A stretch of 36,385 nt of DNA from contig CAMJZA010000035.1 in the NCBI GenBank assembly GCA_946410085.1, positions 1 to 36,385 of the forward strand, given 5' to 3'. The stretch's first letter is position 1, and every line of letters starts with the position of its first letter. Shown here one piece after another: positions 7,065 through 14,291 of this stretch. Both the position numbers and the translations under genes were made by a program. Source of the stretch: an uncultured Treponema sp. (GTDB taxonomy: Bacteria; Spirochaetota; Spirochaetia; Treponematales; Treponemataceae). The notes under the pieces were generated by a model. It did no database searches. It was not told the origin of the DNA and saw only the letters and a program-made list of their open reading frames with translations.

Positions 7065-7874
7065 ATGGTAAAGTTAAATTCCGGCTACAAAATGCCAACA
7101 CTCGGGCTAGGAACTTGGACTCTGACCGGTCAGGTTTGTGAGGATGCTGTATACGCTGCCCTCAAATCTGGTTATCGACTTATTGATACCGCAAAATATT
7201 ACGGTAACGAAAGCGAGGTTGGTAAAGCTGTAGCCCGTGCCATTTCTGACGGAATCTGTAAGCGGGAAGAAATCTTTATCACTACGAAACTCCTTCCATG
7301 GTCAAGCAATCCCGACCGTGATATTGAAGATTCCTTGCAGGAACTTGGGGTTTCTTATATTGATTTATGTCTGCTGCATCAGCACGGCTCTGCTTCCGGT
7401 GATGATGCAGTTTACAATTCTATGATTCGTGCAGTTAAAGGAGGAAGAGTCCGTTCAATCGGAATCTCAAACTTTTATACGGGGAAAGCCGTAAGCCATT
7501 TTATAAATGATTTTGAAATTCCGCCCGCAGTAATTCAAAACGAAAATCACCTCAAATATCAGAACAGCTCTTTGAAGAACTGGGCGGCAAAAAAAGGAAT
7601 CTTCATAGAAAGCTATTATCCTTTCGGTGGCCGCGGCCATACAGCTGAACATCTGAAAAATCCGCAAGTACTTGAAATTGCAAACAAGCACAATAAAGCT
7701 GCCGCTCAAGTAATTGTACGCTGGCATTTGCAGGAAGGATACATCGCAATTCCTGGAAGCAGTAATTCCTCCCACATTGCAGAAAACTTTGATATCTGGG
7801 ATTTCCAGCTGTCAGATTCTGAAATGAAAGAACTGTCAAAACTGAATACTGGAAAACGGTACGAAAACTGGTAA
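7065..7874 (+). CDS. Aldo/keto reductase
   Basis: 269 residues from ATG 7065, which has its own SD AAAGGAG (7049-7055, 9 bases away). The AKR landmarks are LGLGTWTL, LIDTAKYYGNESEVGKA (catalytic Asp and Tyr), EIFITTKLLPWS (catalytic Lys), DLCLLHQHG (catalytic His region), GRVRSIGISNF, and the cofactor site AIPGSSNSSHIAEN near the C-terminus. These reduce carbonyls with NAD(P)H. A signal peptide lies directly upstream but one base out of frame; an exported AKR would be unusual because no NADPH is expected in the periplasm. As written, the protein is cytoplasmic. It is followed after 15 bases by the SUMF1-flavodoxin gene. Confidence 0.9.
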   Translation: MVKLNSGYKMPTLGLGTWTLTGQVCEDAVYAALKSGYRLIDTAKYYGNESEVGKAVARAISDGICKREEIFITTKLLPWSSNPDRDIEDSLQELGVSYIDLCLLHQHGSASGDDAVYNSMIRAVKGGRVRSIGISNFYTGKAVSHFINDFEIPPAVIQNENHLKYQNSSLKNWAAKKGIFIESYYPFGGRGHTAEHLKNPQVLEIANKHNKAAAQVIVRWHLQEGYIAIPGSSNSSHIAENFDIWDFQLSDSEMKELSKLNTGKRYENW

Positions 7875-7889
7875 ATAAAAGGGGAAGAT

Positions 7890-9596
7890 ATGAAAAGACT
7901 TACAGCTCTTATAATCACGCTTTTAGGAATAATCACTATGTCTTATGCGACGACATTCAGCGCACCGAGCTCCGACTTTGTGCTCATAAAGGGCGGGACC
8001 TTCCTTATGGGAAGTCCCGAGACAGAAGACTGGCGCAGCAACGATGAAAGGCAGCACAGCGTCACCGTCGCACCGTTTTACATGGCCAAGTTCGAAGTTA
8101 CCCAAAAAGAATGGCTCGATATCACCGGTAAAAACCCATGCAATTTTACCGGCAACAAACTCCCTGTAGAAAGCATCACCTGGCTCGAAGCCATTGCCTT
8201 TTGCAATGCCTTGAGTAAGCTCGACGGGCTCACGCCGGTATACACCATCAGCGAAGGCGGCCAGACCATCAGCTGGAACAGGGGCGCAAACGGATACCGT
8301 CTCCCAACCGAAGCGGAATGGGAATACGCGGCCCGCGCAGGAAGCCGCACGCCATTTTACTCCCGCAAGGTTCCCGGAGCCGATGACGTAAACTTTTACG
8401 GCCACTATCCATATCAGATTGAGCAGAACTACTTTAATGACGAAGTTCTGGAGACCCGCCCCGGCGTATATCGCGGCGAAACCGTGGATGTGGGAAGCTT
8501 TAAGCCGAACCCGAACGGGCTTTACGACATCTACGGAAACGTCGGCGAATGGTGCTTTGATTATTACGGAGAATATGATAAAGGCGCGCAGACAAACCCG
8601 GCAGGAGCCAGCGAAGGAAGCCGTCGTGTGTACCGTGGCGGCGGCTGGAACGATTTTGGGAAAAACCTTCGCTCCGCTTACCGTGCGGCCATGCCCCAGG
8701 CAAACAGCGCATACAACGTGGGCCTGCGCCTTGTCTGCAATGCGGACGACAGTGTCAGCGGTACAGTCACCACCCGCGAAGCGGCGGGCACAAGCAAATC
8801 GGCGGGGAAAGGCAAGACCCTGATTGTCTTTTATTCATGGAGCGGAAACACCCGCGGAGTTGCCCGGGAAATTGCCAGGCAAACCGGATACGACAGCATG
8901 GAGCTTGAACTTGTAAGACCTTATTCTACAGATTACAACACCGTTCTGGATCAGGCCCAGAGCGACCAGCACAAGCAGGCCCGTCCTGCGCTCAAAACAA
9001 AAATCGCCCGTGAAAAATGGGCAGAGTATGACACGATAATCTTAGGCTATCCCAACTGGTGGGCAAGCATCCCGATGCCGATCGCAACCCTTTTGGAAAG
9101 CTACGATTTCTCAGGAAAAACCATCATGCCTTTCTGCTCTCACGGAGGAGGAAGATTCGGACAGAGCCTTACCGCAATTTCAAAGCTTGCGCCAAAAGCG
9201 AAACTGACGGCCGGACTTTCAGTCCATTATTCAGGCGGATCTTCTCTTTCAAAAGATGTGGAAAAATGGCTTAAAAAACAGGGGCAGAATAATGACAAAG
9301 ACACAGGGCCTGAGGATGCCGGTCGACATTTCGATGACAATCCTCTCAATCATCCTCATGGGCGGGAACTATTTGTTTCCGCTGGACATCGTGCACGAAA
9401 TTTTAGGCGTTGGCCTTTTTGTGCTCTGGGCAGTCCACGTCGCGCTGAACCGCCGCTGGTACTCTGCCCTGTTCCGCGGCAAATACAATCCCTACCGCGT
9501 CATGCAGACGGTCATAAACTGCTGCATTTTGATTTGCACAATCTTCCTGATGATCAGTGGCATCATGCTTTCCAACCACATCTTCACTTTCCTTGA
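7890..9596 (+). CDS. Exported SUMF1-flavodoxin fusion (3' end probably frameshifted)
   Basis: SD GGGGAAG, ATG 7890, signal peptide MKRLTALIITLLGIITMSYA. Residues ~25-285 are a SUMF1/FGE-sulfatase domain: FVLIKGGTFLMGSPE, FEVTQKEWLDITGKNP, GANGYRLPTEAEWEYAARAG, YGNVGEWCFDYYG, RRVYRGGGWNDFG. The two cysteines used by formylglycine-generating enzyme are absent, so it is not a catalytic FGE. After a linker, residues ~310-465 are a flavodoxin: LIVFYSWSGNTRGVARE (FMN phosphate loop), ILGYPNWWASIPMP. The last ~100 residues overlap the DUF4405 gene out of frame and are not family-like. One extra A in the A6 run at 9273-9278 would end the protein WLKKTGAE with TAA at 9290-9292, overlapping the next ATG as TAATG. 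The true end is therefore probably near 9292 (467 residues). Confidence 0.8.
   Translation: MKRLTALIITLLGIITMSYATTFSAPSSDFVLIKGGTFLMGSPETEDWRSNDERQHSVTVAPFYMAKFEVTQKEWLDITGKNPCNFTGNKLPVESITWLEAIAFCNALSKLDGLTPVYTISEGGQTISWNRGANGYRLPTEAEWEYAARAGSRTPFYSRKVPGADDVNFYGHYPYQIEQNYFNDEVLETRPGVYRGETVDVGSFKPNPNGLYDIYGNVGEWCFDYYGEYDKGAQTNPAGASEGSRRVYRGGGWNDFGKNLRSAYRAAMPQANSAYNVGLRLVCNADDSVSGTVTTREAAGTSKSAGKGKTLIVFYSWSGNTRGVAREIARQTGYDSMELELVRPYSTDYNTVLDQAQSDQHKQARPALKTKIAREKWAEYDTIILGYPNWWASIPMPIATLLESYDFSGKTIMPFCSHGGGRFGQSLTAISKLAPKAKLTAGLSVHYSGGSSLSKDVEKWLKKQGQNNDKDTGPEDAGRHFDDNPLNHPHGRELFVSAGHRARNFRRWPFCALGSPRRAEPPLVLCPVPRQIQSLPRHADGHKLLHFDLHNLPDDQWHHAFQPHLHFP
9273..9278 (+). other. A6 run, likely frameshift site
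   Basis: Adding one A restores a normal flavodoxin C-terminus and a TAATG overlap with the DUF4405 start at 9292. See the fusion gene entry. Confidence 0.6.
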
Positions 9597-9996
9597 CATT
9601 CAGGGTGGTCTTGGTTTTGCCCGGATTGCGCACCTGCTTGCGAGCCACTGGTATTATCTTTTTATGTCACTGCATATCGGCCTGCACGTGGGGATGATTG
9701 CGAATAAAATAAAGCAAAAGAAAGAAGCCAGAGGTGAAAGTTCAGATGAACAAATCAAATCTCAGGACACTGTGCGTAAAAACATCTTCCGCATCCTTCT
9801 TGCCATCTCATGCGCATACGGTGTTTATGCCATCATCACCCGCGGAGTCTGGAAGTACCTTATTTTACAACAGCAGTTTTTCTTCTTCGATCTGGAACGC
9901 GGCTATATCCTTTTTGCCCTGGACTACATTTCAATCATCATTTTGTTTGCAACGCTTTCGCACATTCTGGCAGCTATCTTAAAAAAGAACCGATAA
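9292..9996 (+). CDS. DUF4405 membrane protein (cytochrome b-like)
   Basis: 234 residues from ATG 9292; an in-frame ATG at 9256 lies inside the flavodoxin domain and is less likely. There are about six membrane helices: MTILSIILMGGNYLFP, LGVGLFVLWAVHVAL, CCILICTIFLMISGIML, YLFMSLHIGLHVGMI, ILLAISCAYGVYAIIT, ISIIILFATLSHILAAIL. Histidines within or next to the helices (VHEIL, VHVAL, RIAHLLASHW, LHIGLHVG) fit the DUF4405 family, which resembles b-type cytochromes that bind heme between helices. The gene is coupled to an exported flavodoxin, so passing electrons across the membrane to the exported flavodoxin is a reasonable hypothesis, not shown. Confidence 0.75.
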   Translation: MTKTQGLRMPVDISMTILSIILMGGNYLFPLDIVHEILGVGLFVLWAVHVALNRRWYSALFRGKYNPYRVMQTVINCCILICTIFLMISGIMLSNHIFTFLDIQGGLGFARIAHLLASHWYYLFMSLHIGLHVGMIANKIKQKKEARGESSDEQIKSQDTVRKNIFRILLAISCAYGVYAIITRGVWKYLILQQQFFFFDLERGYILFALDYISIIILFATLSHILAAILKKNR

Positions 9997-10011
9997 CCCC
10001 GGAGGACTGAA

Positions 10012-10362
10012 ATGGCAATAACAGTGAATCTTCGTTACACAGGAAAAAAGGGTGCGGCACAGGCCTTTGCCCGCGAAATGATTTCCAGCGGAACCGTTGA
10101 GAAAATCAGGGCAGAGAAAGGCAACCTCCGCTATGAATATTACCTGCCTTTTGGCGAAGAAGCAGGCGGCGAAGACACCAGCGAGAGCATCCTTTTGATT
10201 GACTCCTGGGAAAATCAGGAGGCAATCGACCTTCATCACGCAACGCCAATGATGAAAACAATTGCCGGGCTTCGCGAAAAGTACGACCTTCACATGACCA
10301 TCGAACGCTTCGTTTCTGACGATAATATTCCCGAGCAGGATAAGGCTTTTATGAGAAAGTAA
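10012..10362 (+). CDS. ABM-domain monooxygenase-like protein (putative quinol monooxygenase)
   Basis: 116 residues, SD CCGGAGG before ATG 10012. The ferredoxin-like dimeric barrel of the antibiotic biosynthesis monooxygenase family is visible: ITVNLRYTGKKGAAQAFAREM, EKGNLRYEYYLPFGE, ILLIDSWENQEAIDLHHATP, MTIERFV. Family members oxidise quinols or degrade heme without a cofactor, but many have no known activity. It is the last gene of the redox operon, 15 bases after DUF4405; the minus-strand PhzF-GNAT gene converges on it with a 15-base gap. Confidence 0.85.
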   Translation: MAITVNLRYTGKKGAAQAFAREMISSGTVEKIRAEKGNLRYEYYLPFGEEAGGEDTSESILLIDSWENQEAIDLHHATPMMKTIAGLREKYDLHMTIERFVSDDNIPEQDKAFMRK

Positions 10363-10377
10363 GCGGTTGCAGGATGG

Positions 10378-11742
10378 TCATTTTTTTACTGCCTGTATTT
10401 TCCATTCATTTTTGAGCAGCCTGTATTCAAGCCGGGTCTTCATTTTGCCGTCATGCCATTCATAATCCTTATGTACGGCTTCCTGTATCATGCCGTTTTT
10501 CTGCATGACTCTCTCTGAGCCTTTATTCTCCGCAAGGCAGCCTGTTGTTACCCGATAGACGTCATTCTGAGTAAAGGCAAATTCCAAAACTTTCTTCAAC
10601 GCTTCGGACATATAACCCTTTCCCCAGAATTTTGGATAGGAGAAATATCCCAGATGCACGATCTTGCCTACCGGCGTATTGCCCAAAACCGTGTAGCCTA
10701 TGCTTCCCACCTGCTCATGACTGTCTTTCAATTCGATATGAAGAAAATAGAATTTGCGCATGAGGTTGTTCATGTCAGAAATCACGTTCTCAAAATCAAT
10801 CTTTGCTTCTTCGACTGAATGAAGCTCCAAATCCTGCAGATAATACATTGTTTTTGCATCTGACTTCAAGCGGAAATATGCTTCAAAATCATTTTCGCAA
10901 TAATCCCGCAAAAGAAGTCTTTCCGTTTCAAGGCGAAGGTAATTTTTCATTGTGTTCCTCTGCTTTTCCAGAATATTTCCTTCTGAAAACAAAACGGCCT
11001 TGCCTGACAGGATGATTCTCCCTTCCTTTCGCTCAGCATACAATACGCCAGTCCGTTCGGAAGCCTGGAAGCAGACAATCTTTTCTTTGCCAAGCCGGTC
11101 GCACCAGTATGGGGCAATCATGCAGTGGCTGCTTCCTGTAACCGGGTCTTCCATCAATCCAAGTTCCGGGCAGAAGACACGGCTCACGCTGTCATATTCT
11201 ACGGTGTCACCCGGAGCGGTTACGGCTATGCAAAGGCCATCGAGTTCCTTTAGCTTTTCCTGATTTGGTCTGAGATTCCGGACCTGCCCTGCATTTTCCA
11301 AAACCAGCAGAAGGTCGCGGTCAATGTAGGCTTCTTTTGGACGCACGCCGAGCGCTTCTTCCATTTTGTCCGTCACTTCGATTTTCTTGCAGCGGTAGGC
11401 AGGGAAGTTCAGATTGAAAAACTCATCCTGTTTTTCAACGGAAAGCTCGCCGACCTGAGTTTTAAAAGTGATTTTGTCCGCGGTCCTTTCATAAAAATTG
11501 AAGATGACAAAAGCCGTTCCAAGCGTCGCATGTCCGCAAAAATCAATTTCAGCGGCAGGCGTGAACCAGCGCAGATGATATTTTTCGCCCTCTTTTACGG
11601 TGAATGCCGTCTCTGAAAAGTTGTTTTCCCTTGCGATGTTCTGCATAAGCTCGTCGGAAATCCAATTTTCAAGCACGCAGACTGCCGCCTGATTTCCGCC
11701 AAAAATTTTGTCCGTAAACGCATCAACAATGTATTGCTTCAT
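10378..11742 (-). CDS. PhzF-family isomerase fused to GNAT acetyltransferase
   Basis: 454 residues. Residues 1-264 are PhzF-like: YIVDAFTDKIFGGNQAAVCVL, NNFSETAFT (Glu44 is the family catalytic Glu), WFTPAAEIDFCGHATLGTAF, GLMEDPVTGSSHC. From Met265 a complete GNAT domain follows: LRLETERLLLRDYCENDFEAYF, GSIGYTVLG, YFSYPKFWGKGYMSEALKKVL, AENKGSERVMQKNGM, which is the RimJ/RimL-type N-acetyltransferase pattern. The GNAT has its own ATG (10948-10950) with AGAGGA upstream, and another reading frame across the joint ends in TGA overlapping this ATG. It may therefore be two coupled genes joined by an indel, or a true fusion. Substrates unknown; small amino metabolites are likely. Confidence 0.8.
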   Translation of the reverse strand: MKQYIVDAFTDKIFGGNQAAVCVLENWISDELMQNIARENNFSETAFTVKEGEKYHLRWFTPAAEIDFCGHATLGTAFVIFNFYERTADKITFKTQVGELSVEKQDEFFNLNFPAYRCKKIEVTDKMEEALGVRPKEAYIDRDLLLVLENAGQVRNLRPNQEKLKELDGLCIAVTAPGDTVEYDSVSRVFCPELGLMEDPVTGSSHCMIAPYWCDRLGKEKIVCFQASERTGVLYAERKEGRIILSGKAVLFSEGNILEKQRNTMKNYLRLETERLLLRDYCENDFEAYFRLKSDAKTMYYLQDLELHSVEEAKIDFENVISDMNNLMRKFYFLHIELKDSHEQVGSIGYTVLGNTPVGKIVHLGYFSYPKFWGKGYMSEALKKVLEFAFTQNDVYRVTTGCLAENKGSERVMQKNGMIQEAVHKDYEWHDGKMKTRLEYRLLKNEWKIQAVKK

Positions 11743-11836
11743 AAGTTACTGTTTTCCCTAAAACTAATCGCTTGCCCGTATAATTATCACATGGCCTTTC
11801 CAGAAAACCAAGCTGTTATGTCCGTCAGAGCAAATC

Positions 11837-11872
11837 AGCCCATAGGCGCACAGAACGTCCATGGGCTTTTTT
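11837..11872 (+). terminator. Rho-independent terminator (possible end of a short RNA)
   Basis: Arms AGCCCAT (11837-11843) and ATGGGCT (11861-11867) with a six-T run. No plus-strand gene lies upstream. A TATAAT at 11779-11784 without a good -35 could start a transcript of ~80 bases ending here. A similar promoter-terminator pair lies at 33909-34029, also beside a DUF4469-type gene. Confidence 0.5.
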
Positions 11873-11900
11873 GCTTCTGCTTAGACTGCCCGCAGCCTCA

Positions 11901-12225
11901 TCACTGAACCACAAGCGCGTCCGAGACGGTCGTTACAAGCTCCTTCCGCACATACTTCAGGTTTGAAGGACATCTTGTTTTGAGCACGAGGCGGTATATG
12001 CCGCGCTCAAGTGTCTTTGGCAGGGGGAACAGCAAGGTTCCGGGCTTGTTTACGGAAAGCTTCGCCGTCACAGGTATCCAGTCGGCTTCGCTCTCATCGA
12101 TTACGAACTTTGAGCCGACCGCAGGGGCGAACCATATCCCGCTGTTTTCTCCCCCGATCAGAAGCCTCCTGCCAAAGACCTGCACGGAGCCGTTCAGGGA
12201 AAGGCACGCTTTCCGACGCGCTCAA
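11901..12225 (-). pseudogene. Remnant of an HU/DUF4469 protein (C-terminal domain only)
   Basis: The minus frame gives about 100 residues: RRLLIGGENSGIWFAP, WIPVTAKLSVNKPGTLLFPL, YRLVLKTRC, ELVTTVSDALVV. This aligns with the C-terminal DUF4469-like domain of the complete gene at 33056-33835 (LKIAGEEGGVFFAPA, WIKVDRLIRNVSKTLEFFLP, CIVLKTNSSKG). The N-terminal ~175 residues with the HU-like DNA-binding fold are missing, an in-frame stop lies just upstream, and there is no good start site. It therefore looks like a deletion remnant. Arms GCTCAATGC and GCATTGAGC at 12219-12260 flank its broken end. Confidence 0.6.
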
Positions 12226-12266
12226 TGCCGCCTTGCAGGATTCCGACGGAAAGCATTGAGCCTGCC

Positions 12267-12743
12267 CTACTTCTCGTTCACCAGCTTTCCGGTCATGTGC
12301 TCGATCATCATCTCAAGGCAGAGAACGCGGTTCCCTGCATGTTCCCATTCAATCTGAACCGATTCTGCCGTCGGATGATATTTTGCCCCGAGCTTGCAGA
12401 CCTTCTCCTTTGTCGTTTCAAAATCCACGACCTTTCTTATCCGGCCGAAGCAGACTACGCTCGTGATGTTCAGCGCCCAGTCGCCTTCTTTCTTAAAGCC
12501 CTGATCCATCACGCAGAAGGAAGCCTTGTCACATTTTTCTATCGCGTCAATCTTGTGGCCTTCCTTCGCGCAGTGAAAATATATTTTGCCGTCGTCCTCG
12601 TCATAGAAAAAATCCATGGGAACGGTATAGGGGTAGCCGTCATCGCCGATCAGGGCCAGCACCCCGCGCCACTCGTTTTTCAGAATCTCAACGCATTTTT
12701 CGCCGGCGACCTGCTGCCTGAACCTTCTCATCTGCCTGAACAT
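12267..12743 (-). CDS. Pyridoxamine 5'-phosphate oxidase-family flavoprotein
   Basis: 158 residues with the FMN-binding split-barrel pattern: EWRGVLALIGDDGYPYTVPMDFFYD, IYFHCAKEGHKIDAIEKCDKASFCV, SVVCFGRIRKV, CLEMMIEHMTGKLV. Proteins of this size and pattern are usually annotated as pyridoxamine 5'-phosphate oxidase family or 5-nitroimidazole-resistance-like (NimA-like); they bind FMN or heme and reduce small compounds, but few are characterised. It is divergent from the exported flavodoxin gene at 12943 and shares the promoter region with its palindromes, so it may belong to the same TetR-controlled redox response. Confidence 0.85.
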   Translation of the reverse strand: MFRQMRRFRQQVAGEKCVEILKNEWRGVLALIGDDGYPYTVPMDFFYDEDDGKIYFHCAKEGHKIDAIEKCDKASFCVMDQGFKKEGDWALNITSVVCFGRIRKVVDFETTKEKVCKLGAKYHPTAESVQIEWEHAGNRVLCLEMMIEHMTGKLVNEK

Positions 12744-12872
12744 GCTGCACCTCCATCATCAAAATCCATGTCACTGCGCATGATAGCATAAGCCGGGGAA
12801 AGAATCCAGCTGCGCAGGAGGACCGTTTTATTCGCATAAGCGACGATTTGTTATTAAAATCGTGTTTTAGTA

Positions 12873-12901
12873 TTGACAAGTTTGCAAAAATAGCGTAAGC
12901 T
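12873..12901 (+). promoter_or_regulatory. Sigma70-type promoter of the exported flavodoxin unit
   Basis: TTGACA (12873-12878), 17 bases, TAAGCT (12896-12901). The 16 bases around the -35 box are identical to those of the redox-operon promoter at 2856. Confidence 0.7.
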
Positions 12902-12906
12902 CTAGA

Positions 12907-12927
12907 TAAGCAACGTGTTGTTGCTTA
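12907..12927. promoter_or_regulatory. Perfect palindromic operator, probable TetR site
   Basis: Arms TAAGCAAC (12907-12914) and GTTGCTTA (12920-12927) are perfect inverted repeats with a 5-base spacer, 5 bases after the -10 box. It is the sister of the site at 2890-2910. A weaker copy (TAAGCGAC and GTTATTA) lies at about 12836-12855, upstream of the -35 and toward the divergent PNPOx-like gene. Confidence 0.65.
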
Positions 12928-12942
12928 ATAAACGGAGGAATT

Positions 12943-13488
12943 ATGAAGAAACTTATCTCAACACTTTTGCTCGGAGGACTGGTTATGACAGGAACTTTGA
13001 CCGCACAGACCGGCAAGGCGAAGACGGCATTCGTCTATTTCAGTGCAACCGGGACGACGGAACGGATGGCAAAGAACGCGGCGGACGCGATGGGAGCGGA
13101 CATCTTTGAGATAGAGCCTGTCCACAAGTACACGAGTGCGGACCTGAACTGGCACGACAAGAAATCACTTTCTTCCATTGAGTGCAACGATCCCAAGAGC
13201 CGCCCCGCCATCGCCAGCAAGATTGACATATCGGACTATGATACGGTAGTCCTGTGCTACCCCATCTGGTGGGCCTATGCGCCGAAAATCATGTATACTT
13301 TCGCCGAAAGCCAGGACTGGAAGGGCAAGAAGCTCATTACCCTCTGCACGAGCGGCGGCAGCGGACTGGGCCGGAGCGGAAGCGACCTTGCCAAACACGC
13401 GAACGGCGCAGACTTCAAGGGCGGGAAGGACTTTACCCGTGGCAGCGGCGCAGACATCAAGAAGTTTGTAGAAAGCCTCCTCAAATAG
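12943..13488 (+). CDS. Exported flavodoxin
   Basis: 181 residues behind CGGAGGAA. Residues 1-22, MKKLISTLLLGGLVMTGTLTAQ, form a signal peptide. The rest is a flavodoxin fold: TAFVYFSATGTTERMAKNAA (FMN phosphate-binding loop), FEIEPVHKYTSADLNWHDKKS, YDTVVLCYPIWWAYAPKIMYTF and TLCTSGGSGLGRSG. Flavodoxins normally work in the cytoplasm as electron carriers; export means FMN must be loaded by a flavin transferase or the protein is exported folded. The signal peptide has no twin Arg. It is the first gene of the second palindrome-controlled unit and is related to the flavodoxin half of the fusion at 7890. Confidence 0.85.
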   Translation: MKKLISTLLLGGLVMTGTLTAQTGKAKTAFVYFSATGTTERMAKNAADAMGADIFEIEPVHKYTSADLNWHDKKSLSSIECNDPKSRPAIASKIDISDYDTVVLCYPIWWAYAPKIMYTFAESQDWKGKKLITLCTSGGSGLGRSGSDLAKHANGADFKGGKDFTRGSGADIKKFVESLLK

Positions 13489-13506
13489 TACGAATGCGGA
13501 CAGGCT

Positions 13507-13569
13507 CATCATTCCCCTCTACATCACAATAACCGGAGTCACGTTGGTTCTGATGGGAAGGGAATGATG
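13507..13569. repeat. Long-range inverted repeat between two flavoprotein genes
   Basis: CATCATTCCC at 13507-13516 and GGGAATGATG at 13560-13569 are perfect 10-base arms. Inside them a smaller AACC/GGTT pairing is possible. It fills the gap after the exported flavodoxin and has no U-tract, so it is more likely a processing or attenuation structure than a simple terminator. Confidence 0.5.
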
Positions 13570-13598
13570 TTAAAAAAACTGTGTTAAGGAGAAAAAAC

Positions 13599-14225
13599 AT
13601 GGCAAAGGTACTTTTACTGAACGGCAGCCCGAGGGCTGATGGATGCACGGCGACGGCTTTGGACGAAATGATCCGGGTCTTTGACAGTGAAGGCATTGAG
13701 ACGGAGCTGATTCATATCGGGAACAAGGACATACGGGGCTGCCTGAGCTGCGGCTACTGCTTCAAGAACGGGAAGTGTGCCGTGGACGATCTGGTCAACG
13801 AGGTCGCGCCCAGGTTCCAGGCAGCAGACGGCCTTGTCGTAGGCAGTCCCGTTTACTACGCCTCGCCGAACGGAACGATCCTTGCGTTTCTGGACAGGCT
13901 CTTCTACAGCACGTCCTTTTCCAAACAGATGAAGGTCGGGGCCGCTGTGGTCAGCTGCCGCCGGGGCGGGAACACGGCAAGCTTTGACGTGCTGAACAAG
14001 TATTTTACCATAAGCGGGATGCCCGTCGCCTCCTCCACCTACTGGAACCAGGTGCACGGACACTCTGCCGACGACGTGAAGAAGGACCTGGAGGGCTTGC
14101 AGACCCTGCGGAACCTTGCGAGGAACATGAGCTTCATGATACGCGCCTTCGCCGATGCAAAGGCAAAGTACGGGCTGCCACTGGTCGAGCATGACGCATT
14201 CACGAGCTTCCCGGACGGAAAGTAA
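13599..14225 (+). CDS. NADPH-dependent FMN reductase-like flavodoxin family protein
   Basis: 208 residues from ATG 13599, behind AAGGAG (13586-13591); an in-frame upstream start is too early. The N-terminus AKVLLLNGSPRADGCTATALDEMI is the FMN loop of the NADPH-dependent FMN reductase family. GCLSCGYCFKNGKCAVDD is the Cys-rich segment common in iron-sulfur flavoproteins and azoreductase-like members, here C-x2-C-x2-C-x5-C. ADGLVVGSPVYYASPNGTILAFLDR is the dimer and flavin face. The C-terminal helices are typical of the flavodoxin-like NAD(P)H:quinone or multimeric flavodoxin WrbA-related group. No signal peptide, so cytoplasmic. Possible reductant for the exported partner or an electrophile reductase. 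Confidence 0.85.
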   Translation: MAKVLLLNGSPRADGCTATALDEMIRVFDSEGIETELIHIGNKDIRGCLSCGYCFKNGKCAVDDLVNEVAPRFQAADGLVVGSPVYYASPNGTILAFLDRLFYSTSFSKQMKVGAAVVSCRRGGNTASFDVLNKYFTISGMPVASSTYWNQVHGHSADDVKKDLEGLQTLRNLARNMSFMIRAFADAKAKYGLPLVEHDAFTSFPDGK

Positions 14226-14291
14226 GCAGACGCCACACGGAACAAGTAACCGCAGGGCAGCCCCGTTTGTTTATGTATTAGGAGCTATGCC

